Positions 33,822 to 43,251 are shown, numbered from the stretch's first letter. The stretch: DNA of 64,000 nucleotides from Bog-756 sp963806455 (GCA_963806455.1 CAWDXZ010000002.1:434001-498000), one strand, 5' to 3'. Notes: generated from the letters alone by a model not told the origin. Translations and numbers: made by a program.

Positions 33822-33843
33822 GGGACCTGGGACATCAGGTTCC
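33822..33843 (+). other. Hairpin in the mraZ leader
   Basis: GGGACCTG pairs with CAGGTTCC (one G-U) around a GGACAT loop. It lies in the 5' leader, 23 nt before the ribosome binding site. Confidence 0.4.
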
Positions 33844-33879
33844 GGGCACTGCGGGGAGCATCAGTGGGAGCTAACACGA

Positions 33880-34299
33880 GTGGCACGGTTCTTCGGCAGG
33901 TACGAGCACTCGCTCGACGACAAGGGAAGGGTCATCCTCCCCTCGAAGTTCCGTGGCCACTTCGAGCACGGCGGCTACCTGACCCCCTACCAGGACGGGT
34001 GTCTGTCGCTGTGGACGCCCGACCAGTTCGAGCAGCAGATGGAGGCGATGCTGGAGCGGGCCGGGACGGGCAAGAGCGATCGCAACATGGCCCGGTTATG
34101 GGCCTCGACCTCGCACGAGCTGGAGATCGACCGGCAGGGGCGGATGGCCATTCCGGCCCGACTCCGGGACTACGCCGGCCTGATCGGGGACGTCCTGGTG
34201 CTGGGGGCGATCGACCGGGTCGAGTTGTGGAACCGGGAATCGTGGGACGAGAAGGTCCTGCCCGAGGAGGAACGTCTGACTCAGGGCGAGGACGGCTGA
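33880..34299 (+). CDS. mraZ: Transcriptional regulator MraZ
   Basis: A 139-residue ring-forming DNA-binding protein of two SpoVT/AbrB-like repeats, each with its own signature: DDKGRVILPSKFR near residue 14 and DRQGRMAIPARLR near residue 85. It represses the division cluster by binding repeats before its own gene, which are visible here. The GTG start has GGGAG 9 nt upstream. Confidence 0.95.
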   Translation: MARFFGRYEHSLDDKGRVILPSKFRGHFEHGGYLTPYQDGCLSLWTPDQFEQQMEAMLERAGTGKSDRNMARLWASTSHELEIDRQGRMAIPARLRDYAGLIGDVLVLGAIDRVELWNRESWDEKVLPEEERLTQGEDG

Positions 34300-34730
34300 G
34301 CCCGGTGGTGTCCCTCCATATCGTCGGTCAGGACACCATGGACGACCACGGCCCGGAGGTCACCGGGGGACCCGGGGGCGTCGCCGGCCGGATCAGCCCC
34401 GACCACCCGAGTGTGGACCGGTGGGGCACCGGTTCGATGGTTGGGGCCGGACGAACAGAGACCGCGGACGAAGGGAGCACGACAAGGACCATCACCATCA
34501 CCAGGCCGGGAAGCCGGCCGCCGGCCACGCTCGTCACCGAAGGTGCACGCCGGCTGTCACCCTATGAGTCGGGCCTGGCCGCCGTGGCCCGTCATGAGGT
34601 GCACATCGAGCGCGTCTGGCCCATGCGCAGTCCCCCGACCGGATCCCTGGAAGAATCCTCCTCCGCCTACTTCCAGAGTGAACGTCGCGGCACTCCACCC
34701 GCACGCATTGTGCCGGTCGGGGGACTGCGG
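34300..34730 (+). other. 431-nt stretch between mraZ and rsmH, open in the rsmH frame
   Basis: No recognisable gene. The rsmH frame is open from a GTG at 34305 to the rsmH ATG (142 codons), giving either a long N-terminal extension or chance openness in GC-rich DNA. Codon third positions look coding-like in the first 100 nt and much less so later. No TAnnnT box near the rsmH ATG was found. Confidence 0.5.
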
Positions 34731-35726
34731 ATGAACCAGGCATTCCCACACGAGCCGGTCATGGCCGACGAGGTCGTCGAGCTGTTCCGCCCGGTGCCAC
34801 CGGGGCTGATCGTCGACGCCACCGTCGGGGGAGGCGGCCACGCCGCCGCCCTCCTCCGAAGCTTCGAGTCCATCCGCCTGCTCGGGATCGACCGCGACCC
34901 GTTGGCCGTCAGCGCCTCGGCCGACACCCTCCGCCCCTTCGGTCGACGGGCCACCGTCCGTCAGTCGCGCTTCGATGCCGTGGCCGAGGTGGTCGACACC
35001 TACCAGACCGACCAGGGGACGCCGCCCCCCCACCGGGGCTTGAGCGGGGTCCTGTTCGACCTCGGGGTGAGCTCGCCCCAGCTCGACATGGCTGAACGTG
35101 GCTTCTCGTACCGCCGGGACGCACCGCTCGACATGCGGATGGACCCGACGTCGGGACGCAGCGCCGCCGACCTGGTCAACGAGCTCGACGAGGACACGCT
35201 GGCCGAGTTGTTCAGCGACAACGGCGAGGGACGCTTTGCCCGGCGGATCGCCCGGGCCATCGTGGCTGCCCGGCCGCTGGTCACCACCGGTCAGCTGGCC
35301 GATGTGGTGCGGGCGGCCATCCCGGCCGCCACCCGGCGCACGGGCGGTCATCCCGCCCGCCGCGTGTTCCAGGCCATCCGCATCGCCGTCAACGATGAGC
35401 TCGGGCAACTTCAGACGGCGCTCGATGACGCGCTGTCCCTGTTGCGCCCGGGCGGCCGTTGCATCGCCATCGCCTACCACTCCGGAGAGGACCGCCTGGT
35501 CAAGGCCACCTTCCTGCGGGCGGCTACCGGCGACTGCCGATGCCCGCCCGGCCTCCCGTGCGCCTGCGGGGCGGACCCCCAGTTCCGCCTGGTCCGGCGG
35601 GGCGCCCGCCGCCCCTCGGCCGACGAGATCGGGCGGAATCACCGGGCCGAGGCGGCCCGGCTGCGGGTCATCGAACGTCTCCCGTCGACCGCCGACCGTA
35701 CGTCCGCCCGCGGCCGGGTGGCCTGA
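34731..35726 (+). CDS. rsmH: 16S rRNA (cytosine-1402-N4)-methyltransferase
   Basis: Methylates C1402 in the decoding centre. HEPVMADEVVELF begins the homology, followed by the SAM-binding DATVGGGGHAAALL and the catalytic-region FDLGVSSPQLD. The C-terminus has SGEDRLVK and a Cys-rich loop (CRCPPGLPCACG). 331 residues from ATG 34731, with GGGGG about 8 nt upstream. It ends in a TGATG overlap with the next gene. Confidence 0.95.
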   Translation: MNQAFPHEPVMADEVVELFRPVPPGLIVDATVGGGGHAAALLRSFESIRLLGIDRDPLAVSASADTLRPFGRRATVRQSRFDAVAEVVDTYQTDQGTPPPHRGLSGVLFDLGVSSPQLDMAERGFSYRRDAPLDMRMDPTSGRSAADLVNELDEDTLAELFSDNGEGRFARRIARAIVAARPLVTTGQLADVVRAAIPAATRRTGGHPARRVFQAIRIAVNDELGQLQTALDDALSLLRPGGRCIAIAYHSGEDRLVKATFLRAATGDCRCPPGLPCACGADPQFRLVRRGARRPSADEIGRNHRAEAARLRVIERLPSTADRTSARGRVA

Positions 35727-36256
35727 TGGCGCCTCCGGCGTCTGCCACCGCCCGACGCGCGCCCAACCGCCCTGCGCCCCGGGGCTATCCGTCCACCCCC
35801 CGGCGCCCGTCGCTCCGCGTCTTCGAGCCCACCCCTCGCCGCCGGGCCGGGACCCGGCCCGTCCGATCGGCCACCATGTGGTTGTCGGGCCTGCTCATCG
35901 TCGGAAGCCTGTTGGCCGTGGTGGTGGGTGATGCCCTGCTCGCAGAAGGCCAGGTCCGGCTGTCCACCGTGCAATCCCAGGTGGCCTCGGCGGTCGCCGC
36001 CGAGAAGTCGCTCCAGGTGTCCGATGCGCAGAAGGCGGCCCCCCCGGTGGTGGTCGGCCAGGCCGAGGCTGAGGGGTTGGTCGCGCCCACCCAGGTGGTG
36101 TACCTGCCACAGGTGCCCCTGGACGTGCCCCTGCCCGTCCCGCAGACCACACTCCTCCCGGCGCCGGCCGCCGCGTCCTCCGGGGCAGGCCAGTCCTCCC
36201 GGGCGGGCCAGTCCTCCGCCGGCACCGGCACCCCCTCGGCTCCCGCTAGCCGGTGA
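35726..36256 (+). CDS. ftsL: FtsL-like division protein
   Basis: 176 residues with the bitopic layout of FtsL: a basic Pro/Arg-rich cytosolic N-terminus (1-48), one membrane helix (MWLSGLLIVGSLLAVVVGDA), then a short coiled-coil (QVRLSTVQSQVASAVAAEK). The C-terminal Pro/Ser-rich tail after residue 100 is longer than in typical FtsL. The call rests on build and on its place between rsmH and ftsI, since FtsL sequence is poorly conserved. Confidence 0.7.
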   Translation: MAPPASATARRAPNRPAPRGYPSTPRRPSLRVFEPTPRRRAGTRPVRSATMWLSGLLIVGSLLAVVVGDALLAEGQVRLSTVQSQVASAVAAEKSLQVSDAQKAAPPVVVGQAEAEGLVAPTQVVYLPQVPLDVPLPVPQTTLLPAPAAASSGAGQSSRAGQSSAGTGTPSAPASR

Positions 36257-38148
36257 GCCCCTCCATCCTCTTGGGGCGGCGCACCCGGGCCATGCGCCTG
36301 GCCATCGTCGTCGTCTTCGTGGCCCTCATGGTCCAGCTGGTCCACGTCCAGGAGTTCTCCCACCAGCACTACGCGTCGCTCTCGACCTCCGAGCTGACCC
36401 AGACCGTGGCGGTGCCCGCCGTCCGGGGCGGGATCTTCGACCGAAACGGCGAGGTGTTGGCGGAGTCGGTGACCAAGCAGACGGTGGTGGCCGATCCGTT
36501 GCTGATCACCCATCCGGCCGCCGCCGCCGCCGCCCTCTCTGCCGTGATCGGGGTCCCCGCCGACCAGCTCCGGTCCGAGCTCACCGAGCGCTCGGGCTTC
36601 GTGTACCTGGCCCACCGGGTGTCCGACGCCGTGGCCACCGCGGTGTCCTCGCTCAACCTGCCCGGCATCAACCTGGTTCCCGAGTCCCAGCGGGTCGAGC
36701 CCGCCGGCCATCTGGCCGCGCCGGTGGTCGGCTCGGTGAGCTGGGACGGGAGCGGATCGGGCGGGCTCGAGTACCAGTACCAGAAACTGCTGGCCGGCCA
36801 GGCCGGGTCGAAGAGCCTCCTGCGGGCGCCCGACGGCGTGACCCTCCCGGGTACCGGCAAGACGCCGGTGGCGGCCCGGCCGGGGGCCGGCATCGAGCTC
36901 ACCATCGACCAGCCGATCCAGTACATCGCCGAGCAAGCCCTGGCGGCGGAGCTGGCCGCCTCGCACGCCTACAGCGGCACGGCCGTGGTCATGGACGTGA
37001 AGACCGGTGACGTCCTGGCCATGGCCGACCTGCAGGCCACCACCGGGTCGCCCACCACCGGGGGCGGCAGCGGGGGCTCGGCGGTGACGGTGGCCGACAC
37101 GGGCAAGTCCCCGGGCGCCGCCCCACCGGCCGGGGCCCCCTCGACGTCGGGACCGACGCTGGTGGCCGGCGCCGACACGTTGCCACCGGGAGTGGAGGAG
37201 GCCCCCTCCAACACCGCCGTGACCCAGGTCTACGAGCCGGGCTCGGTGTTCAAGCTGGTCACCTTCTCCGCCGCCTTGGCCGCCGGTGTGATCACCCCCA
37301 ACCAGGTCATCCAGGTGCCCCAGTCCCTGGCCATGGGCACCTACACCTTCCACGACGCCGAGCAGCACGGGAACGAGCAGCTCACGGCCAGCAACATCCT
37401 GGCCCAGTCGTCCAACCTGGGGACGATCGAGGTGGCCCAGGCGCTCGGGAAGGACCGGCTCCTGAACCAGATCGGGGAGCTCGGGTTCGGGAAGCCGACC
37501 GGGCTGGGCTTCCCCGGCGAGTCCGAAGGGCTGGTGCCGGGGCCGGCCGCCTGGACGGGCACGTCGATCGGATCGACGCCCATCGGGCAGGACGACGCGG
37601 TGACCGCTCAGCAGATCCTCGACGCCTACAACGCGGTGGCCAACGGCGGGGTCTACGTGGCCCCCCGCCTGGTGCGGGCCACGGTGAGCCCCGACGGCGC
37701 GGTGGCCGCGGCCAAGGCGTCGCCGACCCACCGGGTCATCGACCCCACCACGAACTCCCAGCTGGTCTCCATGCTCGAGGGGGTGGTCACGTCAGGCACG
37801 GGGACGAGCGCCGCCATCGACGGGTACACGGTGGCGGGCAAGACGGGCACCGCCCAGATCCCCGACCCCAGCCACCTGGGGTACATCCCGGGGGCCTACG
37901 TGGGGTCGTTCGCCGGGTTCGCCCCGGCCCAGGACCCGGTCCTGTCGGCTGCGGTGGTGCTCGACCATCCGACGCCCATCTACGGTGGGGCCGTCGCCGC
38001 CCCCGTGTTCTCGACCATCATGGCCTACGCTCTCCACCACTACGGCATCCCCACCACCGCCGCGGCCACCGCCTCGGCATCGAGCTCGGCCATCGGTGCC
38101 ACCGGTACCATTTCCGTGCCGTCCGGAGCGACCACGGAAGGGCCGTAG
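36253..38148 (+). CDS. ftsI: Septal peptidoglycan transpeptidase (class B PBP, FtsI/PBP3)
   Basis: Crosslinks septal peptidoglycan together with FtsW. One N-terminal membrane helix and a pedestal domain (RGGIFDRNGEVLA) precede the transpeptidase domain with SVFK (after YEPG), SSN and KTGTAQ. About 55 residues of Gly/Ser/Thr/Pro-rich low complexity (ATTGSPTTGGG to EEAPSN) are inserted just before the active-site Ser. 631 residues; GTGA overlap with ftsL. Confidence 0.94.
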   Translation: MSPSILLGRRTRAMRLAIVVVFVALMVQLVHVQEFSHQHYASLSTSELTQTVAVPAVRGGIFDRNGEVLAESVTKQTVVADPLLITHPAAAAAALSAVIGVPADQLRSELTERSGFVYLAHRVSDAVATAVSSLNLPGINLVPESQRVEPAGHLAAPVVGSVSWDGSGSGGLEYQYQKLLAGQAGSKSLLRAPDGVTLPGTGKTPVAARPGAGIELTIDQPIQYIAEQALAAELAASHAYSGTAVVMDVKTGDVLAMADLQATTGSPTTGGGSGGSAVTVADTGKSPGAAPPAGAPSTSGPTLVAGADTLPPGVEEAPSNTAVTQVYEPGSVFKLVTFSAALAAGVITPNQVIQVPQSLAMGTYTFHDAEQHGNEQLTASNILAQSSNLGTIEVAQALGKDRLLNQIGELGFGKPTGLGFPGESEGLVPGPAAWTGTSIGSTPIGQDDAVTAQQILDAYNAVANGGVYVAPRLVRATVSPDGAVAAAKASPTHRVIDPTTNSQLVSMLEGVVTSGTGTSAAIDGYTVAGKTGTAQIPDPSHLGYIPGAYVGSFAGFAPAQDPVLSAAVVLDHPTPIYGGAVAAPVFSTIMAYALHHYGIPTTAAATASASSSAIGATGTISVPSGATTEGP

Positions 38149-38210
38149 GTGGGCTCGGACCGTTGTCGTAGCGCCCGCACCCTCCTTCGGAGCCCCTGGA
38201 CCGTCCCCCC

Positions 38211-39629
38211 GTGCAGATGACCAAAGTGATCCGCCACATCGACGTGGTCGGTGTGCGCGGCGACCCGTCGTCGACCGACGTCCGGTCGGTGGAATTCGAC
38301 AGCCGCCGGGCCGGCCCGGGAGCGCTGTTCTGCTGCGTGCCCGGAACCCGGACCGACGGCCACCGGTACGCCGCCGAGGCCGTGCGCTCCGGGGCCACCT
38401 CGCTGCTGTGCGAGCACTTCCTCGACCTCGACGTGACCCAGGTCCAGGTCGCCCCCGGCACCGTGCGACAGGCCATGGCCATGGCCGCCGCCGCCCTGGC
38501 CGGGCACCCGTCCCGGGACCTCACCATGGTGGGTGTGACCGGGACCAACGGGAAGACCACCGTGACCCACATGGTCCGCGCCATCCTCGACCGCGCCGGT
38601 CGCCCCACCGGTGTCATCGGCACCCTCGACGGGGAGCGGACCACCCCGGAGGCCCCGGTGCTCCAGGGCCTGCTGGCCGGCATGCGGAACGAGGGCCGGA
38701 CCGCAGTGGCCATGGAGGTCTCGTCGCACGCGCTGGTCCAGCGCCGGGTGGACGGCATCGTCTTCGACGTGGCCGCCTTCACCAACCTCAGCCGTGAGCA
38801 CCTCGACCATCACGGCACCATGGAGGAGTACTTCGCGGCCAAGGCCGCACTGTTCGACCCGTCCCGGTCCCGACGGGCGGTGGTGTTCGCGGACGACCCG
38901 TGGGGGCGGCGGCTCCACCAGCAGCTGGGCGACCGGGCGGTGGCGGTGCGGCGGTCGGACGCCCGCCGCGTCTCGCTGTCGGTGGGGTCGTCCACCTTCG
39001 ACTGGCTCGGACGGCGGGTCACCCTCCCGCTGTCGGGCGCCTTCAACGTGGACAATGCCCTGGTGGCGGCGGCGGTGGCCACGACCCTCGGGGTCGGCCC
39101 GGACGAGGTGGTCGCCGGGCTCACCGGCCTTCCCCCGGTCCCCGGTCGGATGGAGGTGGTGGCCGCCGGCGCCCCGTTCTCGGTGCTGGTCGACTACGCC
39201 CATACCCCGGCCGGGCTCGAGGTGGCCCTGGCCTCGGCCCGGGCGCTGGCCGGGGCCGACCGGGTGCTCTGCCTGTTCGGGTGCGGGGGCGACCGCGACC
39301 GGGGCAAGCGGCCCGAGATGGGGGCGGTGGCGGCCGCGGGGGCCGACGTCGTGGTGCTGACCTCGGACAACCCCCGATCCGAGGACCCCTTGTGCATCCT
39401 CGACGACATCCGTTCCGGCATCACCGGGGGGGTGGACCTGGTGGTCGAGCCCGATCGGGCGGCCGCCATCCGCGCCGCCGTCCGCCTGGCCCACCCCGGG
39501 GACGTCGTGCTGCTCGCGGGCAAGGGGCACGAGACCACCCAGGTGGTGGCCGAGCGGGCCCTCCCCTTCGACGACCGCGTCGAGGCCGTCCGGGCGGTCG
39601 CCGAGCGCCAGGGGGGGCCGGCCCGGTGA
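38211..39629 (+). CDS. murE: UDP-N-acetylmuramoyl-tripeptide synthetase, diaminopimelate-adding
   Basis: Adds the third stem residue to UDP-MurNAc-Ala-Glu. The ATP loop TGTNGKTT is at residues 109-116, with NLSREHLDHHG in the centre. DNPR (386-389) is the motif that selects meso-diaminopimelate over lysine, in keeping with the dap genes in this window. 472 residues from GTG 38211; ATG 38217 is also possible. murF, its usual neighbour, is not next. Confidence 0.94.
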   Translation: MQMTKVIRHIDVVGVRGDPSSTDVRSVEFDSRRAGPGALFCCVPGTRTDGHRYAAEAVRSGATSLLCEHFLDLDVTQVQVAPGTVRQAMAMAAAALAGHPSRDLTMVGVTGTNGKTTVTHMVRAILDRAGRPTGVIGTLDGERTTPEAPVLQGLLAGMRNEGRTAVAMEVSSHALVQRRVDGIVFDVAAFTNLSREHLDHHGTMEEYFAAKAALFDPSRSRRAVVFADDPWGRRLHQQLGDRAVAVRRSDARRVSLSVGSSTFDWLGRRVTLPLSGAFNVDNALVAAAVATTLGVGPDEVVAGLTGLPPVPGRMEVVAAGAPFSVLVDYAHTPAGLEVALASARALAGADRVLCLFGCGGDRDRGKRPEMGAVAAAGADVVVLTSDNPRSEDPLCILDDIRSGITGGVDLVVEPDRAAAIRAAVRLAHPGDVVLLAGKGHETTQVVAERALPFDDRVEAVRAVAERQGGPAR

Positions 39630-40657
39630 TCTCGCTGATGACCTCGGGCGGGGTGGCCCTGTGGGTGTCGGTGCTCACCACCCCGCTGCTCATCCGGTGG
39701 CTGCTCAAGAACAACATCGGGCAGCAGGTGCGGGAGGACGGGCCCCAGGTGCACGTGGCCAAGGCGGGCACCCCGACGATGGGGGGCCTCGGCATCGTCG
39801 GCGCGGTGGTGATCGGCTACCTCTGCGCCCACGCCGTGCCCGGCGTCACCTTCTCGCCGTCCGGCACGCTCATCATTCTGGCCCTGGTGGGCGCGGCCGC
39901 CATCGGGTTGGCCGACGACTGGATCAAGGTCCGCCACCGACGGAGCCTCGGACTCAACAAGCGGGCCAAGCTCGGGGCGCAGATCGGCCTGGGTGTGGCC
40001 TTCTCGCTGCTCGCCGTGTACTGGGCCCACGCCGCCACCACCCTGTCCTTTACCCGCTACGACTCCATCGGCTTCCACATGGGGACGGCCCTCTGGGTGG
40101 TATGGGCCACGCTCATCATCGCCGGGTCGGCCAACGCGGTGAACCTGACCGACGGGCTGGACGGGCTGGCCGCCGGTTCGTCGACCTTCTGCTTCGCCTG
40201 CCTGGCCATCATCGGGTACTGGCAGTACCGGCATTTCGCCATCTACCACGTGGCGGACGCCCTCGACCTCGCCCTGGCGGCGGTGGCCCTGGCCGGAGCC
40301 TGCCTCGGGTTCCTGTGGTGGAACGCCGCCCCGGCCCGGATCTTCATGGGCGACACCGGCTCGCTGGCCATCGGCTCGGGGCTGGCCGCCCTGTGCCTGC
40401 TCATGAACCTCGACCTGCTGCTCGTGGTCATCGGGGGCCTGTTCGTCATCGTGACCCTCTCGGTGGTCATCCAGGTGGTGAGCTTCCGGGTCTTCCATCG
40501 ACGGGTGTTCCTCATGGCCCCCCTGCACCACCACTTCGAGCTGTTGGGTTGGCCCGAGACGACCGTGATCGTCCGGTTCTGGATTCTGGCCGGGCTCTTC
40601 GCCGCCCTCGGGCTCGGGATCTTCTACGGGGACTTCCTCTCGGTGGGCAAGGTCTGA
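39626..40657 (+). CDS. mraY: Phospho-N-acetylmuramoyl-pentapeptide transferase
   Basis: Moves the wall precursor onto undecaprenyl phosphate to form lipid I. About ten membrane helices. GTPTMGGLGIV, the Asp-rich loop LADDWIKV, NLTDGLDGLAAG, the FMGDTGSLAIG loop and APLHHHFELLGW are the family's active-site signatures. 343 residues; GTGA overlap with murE and TGATG with the small frame that follows. Confidence 0.96.
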   Translation: MISLMTSGGVALWVSVLTTPLLIRWLLKNNIGQQVREDGPQVHVAKAGTPTMGGLGIVGAVVIGYLCAHAVPGVTFSPSGTLIILALVGAAAIGLADDWIKVRHRRSLGLNKRAKLGAQIGLGVAFSLLAVYWAHAATTLSFTRYDSIGFHMGTALWVVWATLIIAGSANAVNLTDGLDGLAAGSSTFCFACLAIIGYWQYRHFAIYHVADALDLALAAVALAGACLGFLWWNAAPARIFMGDTGSLAIGSGLAALCLLMNLDLLLVVIGGLFVIVTLSVVIQVVSFRVFHRRVFLMAPLHHHFELLGWPETTVIVRFWILAGLFAALGLGIFYGDFLSVGKV

Positions 40658-40797
40658 TGGCCGGACGGGCCGGATCCAGGCTCCACCACCTGTTGCGCCT
40701 GGTGGGGGAGGCTAGGGGCATGGACGTGACGCCCCGCAGAGGGGGACCGCCGACCGGCGGCGGGCCGGGACCCGGGCGAGGGGTGGCGCATGGCTGA
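40657..40797 (+). CDS. 46-codon open frame in the position of murD
   Basis: ATG overlaps the mraY stop (TGATG) and the TGA lies inside the ftsW start (ATGGCTGA), so it is placed like a real coupled cistron. The product starts MAGRAGSRLHHLL and is Arg/Gly/Pro-rich, with no similarity to MurD that I can see. It may be a relic, a small peptide or a chance frame. murD normally occupies this place. Confidence 0.35.
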   Translation: MAGRAGSRLHHLLRLVGEARGMDVTPRRGGPPTGGGPGPGRGVAHG

Positions 40798-42091
40798 GCG
40801 GTCCATCTCGGCCCGGGCGGTCACCCGCGGTCGCCACCCGTCGACATCGGCCGCCCCGCTGCGGCCACCGGCCTCCGGATCCCGGGCGCCGGCCGGCGCC
40901 CGGGTGGCCCGGGACCCGGTCAGCGCGCCGGCGAGGGACGGGCTGGCCGCCAGGCTGGCCCGGGTCGGGACGGGCCGGGGGATCGCCGTCCTGGTGGGCG
41001 TGCTCTGCGTGTTCGGCGTGGTGATGGTGGGGTCGGCGTCACCGGTGATATCCCTCAGCCTCTACGGGTCGCCGTGGGCCATCCTGATCCGGCAGCTGAT
41101 GTGGATGGGCGTCGGCATCTCGGCCATGGTCATCCTGGCCCGGGTGGACTATCAGCGGTGGCGGCTGCTCCGGGGCCCCCTGGTGATCGGGACCATGGCC
41201 TTGCTGGTGGTGGTCCTCGTGCCGCATCTGGGCGTCACGGCCGGGGGGTCGTCGCGCTGGATCGGGTTCGGCATGTTCCAGCTCCAGCCCTCCGAGCTGA
41301 TGAAGCTGGCACTGGCCGTGTTCGCTGCCGACCTCCTCACCCGTCGGGTGGGCCGCTTCTCGGAGCCGAAGGTGGTCATCGTGCCCGTGCTCCTGGTGCT
41401 CGGCATCTCGGGGATCCTCATCCTGAAGCAGCCCGACATGGGAACGGCGCTCGTGCTCAGCTGCATCGCCTTCGGCATCCTGTTCATGGGCGGCGTTCCC
41501 ATGGGCCCGATCGTCAAGATCCTCGGCGTCTTCTTCGCCCTGGCGGTGGTGGTCGGACTGGCCGACCCCTACCGGCGCGACCGGATCCTCTCCTTCCTCA
41601 ACCCGGGCGCCCACCAGTCGGGCTCGGGCTACCAGGTGTGGCAGTCGCTCATCGGGCTCGGTTCGGGCCATCTCTTCGGGCTCGGTCTCGGGGGCGGGCG
41701 TCAGAAGTGGGGCACGCTGCCCAACGCCCACACCGACTTCATCTTCTCGGTGGTGGGTGAGGAGCTCGGCCTGGTCGGGGCGGTGGTGCTGCTGGGGCTG
41801 TTCTTCGCCCTGGCCTGGTTCGGCCTGCGGGCGGCGACCAGGGCGCCGGACCGCTTCGGGAGCCTGCTGGCGGTGGGCATCACCACCTGGATCACCAGCC
41901 AGGCCGTGATCAACATCGGTGCGGTGGTCGGCGTCCTCCCCGTCACCGGCATCCCGTTGCCGTTCATCTCCTTCGGCGGCTCCTCCCTCATCATCACCAT
42001 GGCGGCGACCGGCATCCTGCTCAACATCGCCTCCCACGAACGGCACGCGCCCGGCGAGGCCCGACGGCGGCGACAACTGACGGAGCGGTGA
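40790..42091 (+). CDS. ftsW: Septal peptidoglycan polymerase FtsW (SEDS family)
   Basis: Polymerises glycan strands from lipid II with FtsI. A basic cytosolic N-terminus of about 60 residues leads to ten membrane helices. SSRWIGFGMFQLQPSEL, the catalytic Asp in KQPDMGTA and PFISFGGSSL are SEDS signatures. 433 residues. Its stop overlaps murG (GTGA). Confidence 0.95.
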   Translation: MAERSISARAVTRGRHPSTSAAPLRPPASGSRAPAGARVARDPVSAPARDGLAARLARVGTGRGIAVLVGVLCVFGVVMVGSASPVISLSLYGSPWAILIRQLMWMGVGISAMVILARVDYQRWRLLRGPLVIGTMALLVVVLVPHLGVTAGGSSRWIGFGMFQLQPSELMKLALAVFAADLLTRRVGRFSEPKVVIVPVLLVLGISGILILKQPDMGTALVLSCIAFGILFMGGVPMGPIVKILGVFFALAVVVGLADPYRRDRILSFLNPGAHQSGSGYQVWQSLIGLGSGHLFGLGLGGGRQKWGTLPNAHTDFIFSVVGEELGLVGAVVLLGLFFALAWFGLRAATRAPDRFGSLLAVGITTWITSQAVINIGAVVGVLPVTGIPLPFISFGGSSLIITMAATGILLNIASHERHAPGEARRRRQLTER

Positions 42092-43251
42092 GCGGGGACC
42101 GGTTCGCGCTGGTGGCGGGCGGGGGCACGGCCGGGCACCTGCAGCCCGCCCTGGCCATCGCCGAGGCGTTGGTGGCGAGGGGGCACGACCGGCGCAGCAT
42201 CGAGTTCGTGGGCTCCCGCCGGGGCCAGGACCGGGCGGCCCTGGTCGGGCGAGGGTTCCCGTTCACCCTGCTGCCGGGCCGGGGCATCGTACGCAGCCTG
42301 CACCCCCGCCACATCGTCGGCAACGGCGTCGCCCTGGTCGAGCTCGGGATCGCCGCCGCCCGGGCCGTGGCCCTGGCGGTGCGGACCCGGCCCCGGGTGG
42401 TGGTGTCCGTGGGCGGCTACGCCAGCGTGCCCGCCGCGCTGGCCGCGGTGGTGCTCGGCGTGCCGCTGGTGCTGGTCAACGTCGATGCCGTGCCGGGGGC
42501 GGCCAACCGGCTGTTCGGGCGCTTCGCCCGGGCCAGCGCCGTGGGCTGGGCCGACGCCGGCCTCCCGAGATCGGTGGTCACCGGGACGCCGGTCCGGCCG
42601 GAGATCGCCGCCGTCGGGCGAGGACGGACCGATCGGGAGCGGGCCCGTCGCCAGTTGGGCCTTCCCGCCGGTCGGCCCACGGTGGCGGTCTTCGGCGGAT
42701 CGCTCGGGGCCCGCCGGATCAACCAGGCCGTGGCCGGGCTGGTCGACCGGTGGGCCGACCGCCCCGACCGGTCGATCTACCACATCGTCGGGCGGCGGGA
42801 CTGGCCGGCCGGGGCGGCCCGACCGTCCGGGTGCCGCGAACCGGCGCCCGGGGGCCCGGGCCTGATCCTGGTACAGGTGCCCTACGAGGAACGGATGGCG
42901 ACCGTGTACGCCGCCGCCGACCTGATGGTGTGCCGGGCCGGGGCCATGACGGTGGCCGAGCTAGCCGCGGCGGGCGTGCCGTCGATCCTCGTGCCACTGC
43001 CGGGGGCACCGGGCGACCACCAGACCGCCAATGCACGGGTGCTCGAGCAGGCCGGGGCGGCGGTGCTCCTGGCCGACGCCGACTGCGGGGCCGACCGCCT
43101 GGCCACCGTGGCCGACGGCCTGCTGGCCGACCCGGCGGGGCTGGAGGCCATGGGCCGGGCGGCCCGCTCCCTCGGTCGCCCCGATGCCGCCGCCGCCGGA
43201 GCCGGGGTGGTCGAGGCGAACGCCCGGCCGGAGCGGGTGACGCCCCGATGA
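42088..43251 (+). CDS. murG: Lipid II synthase (UDP-GlcNAc transferase) MurG
   Basis: Adds GlcNAc to lipid I on the inner membrane face. GGGTAGHLQPALAIA is the first glycine loop, VSVGGYASVPA the acceptor region, FGGSLGARRIN the second glycine loop, and RAGAMTVAELAAAGVPSIL with DHQ the donor site. 387 residues. Overlaps of 4 bp join it to ftsW and murC. Confidence 0.95.
   Translation: MSGDRFALVAGGGTAGHLQPALAIAEALVARGHDRRSIEFVGSRRGQDRAALVGRGFPFTLLPGRGIVRSLHPRHIVGNGVALVELGIAAARAVALAVRTRPRVVVSVGGYASVPAALAAVVLGVPLVLVNVDAVPGAANRLFGRFARASAVGWADAGLPRSVVTGTPVRPEIAAVGRGRTDRERARRQLGLPAGRPTVAVFGGSLGARRINQAVAGLVDRWADRPDRSIYHIVGRRDWPAGAARPSGCREPAPGGPGLILVQVPYEERMATVYAAADLMVCRAGAMTVAELAAAGVPSILVPLPGAPGDHQTANARVLEQAGAAVLLADADCGADRLATVADGLLADPAGLEAMGRAARSLGRPDAAAAGAGVVEANARPERVTPR

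Noticed and set aside
34480..34520. CACCATCACCATCACC-like run, suggesting a vector-derived tag
   Set aside because: In the open frame it reads Thr-Ile-Thr-Ile-Thr, not His, and no vector sequence surrounds it.
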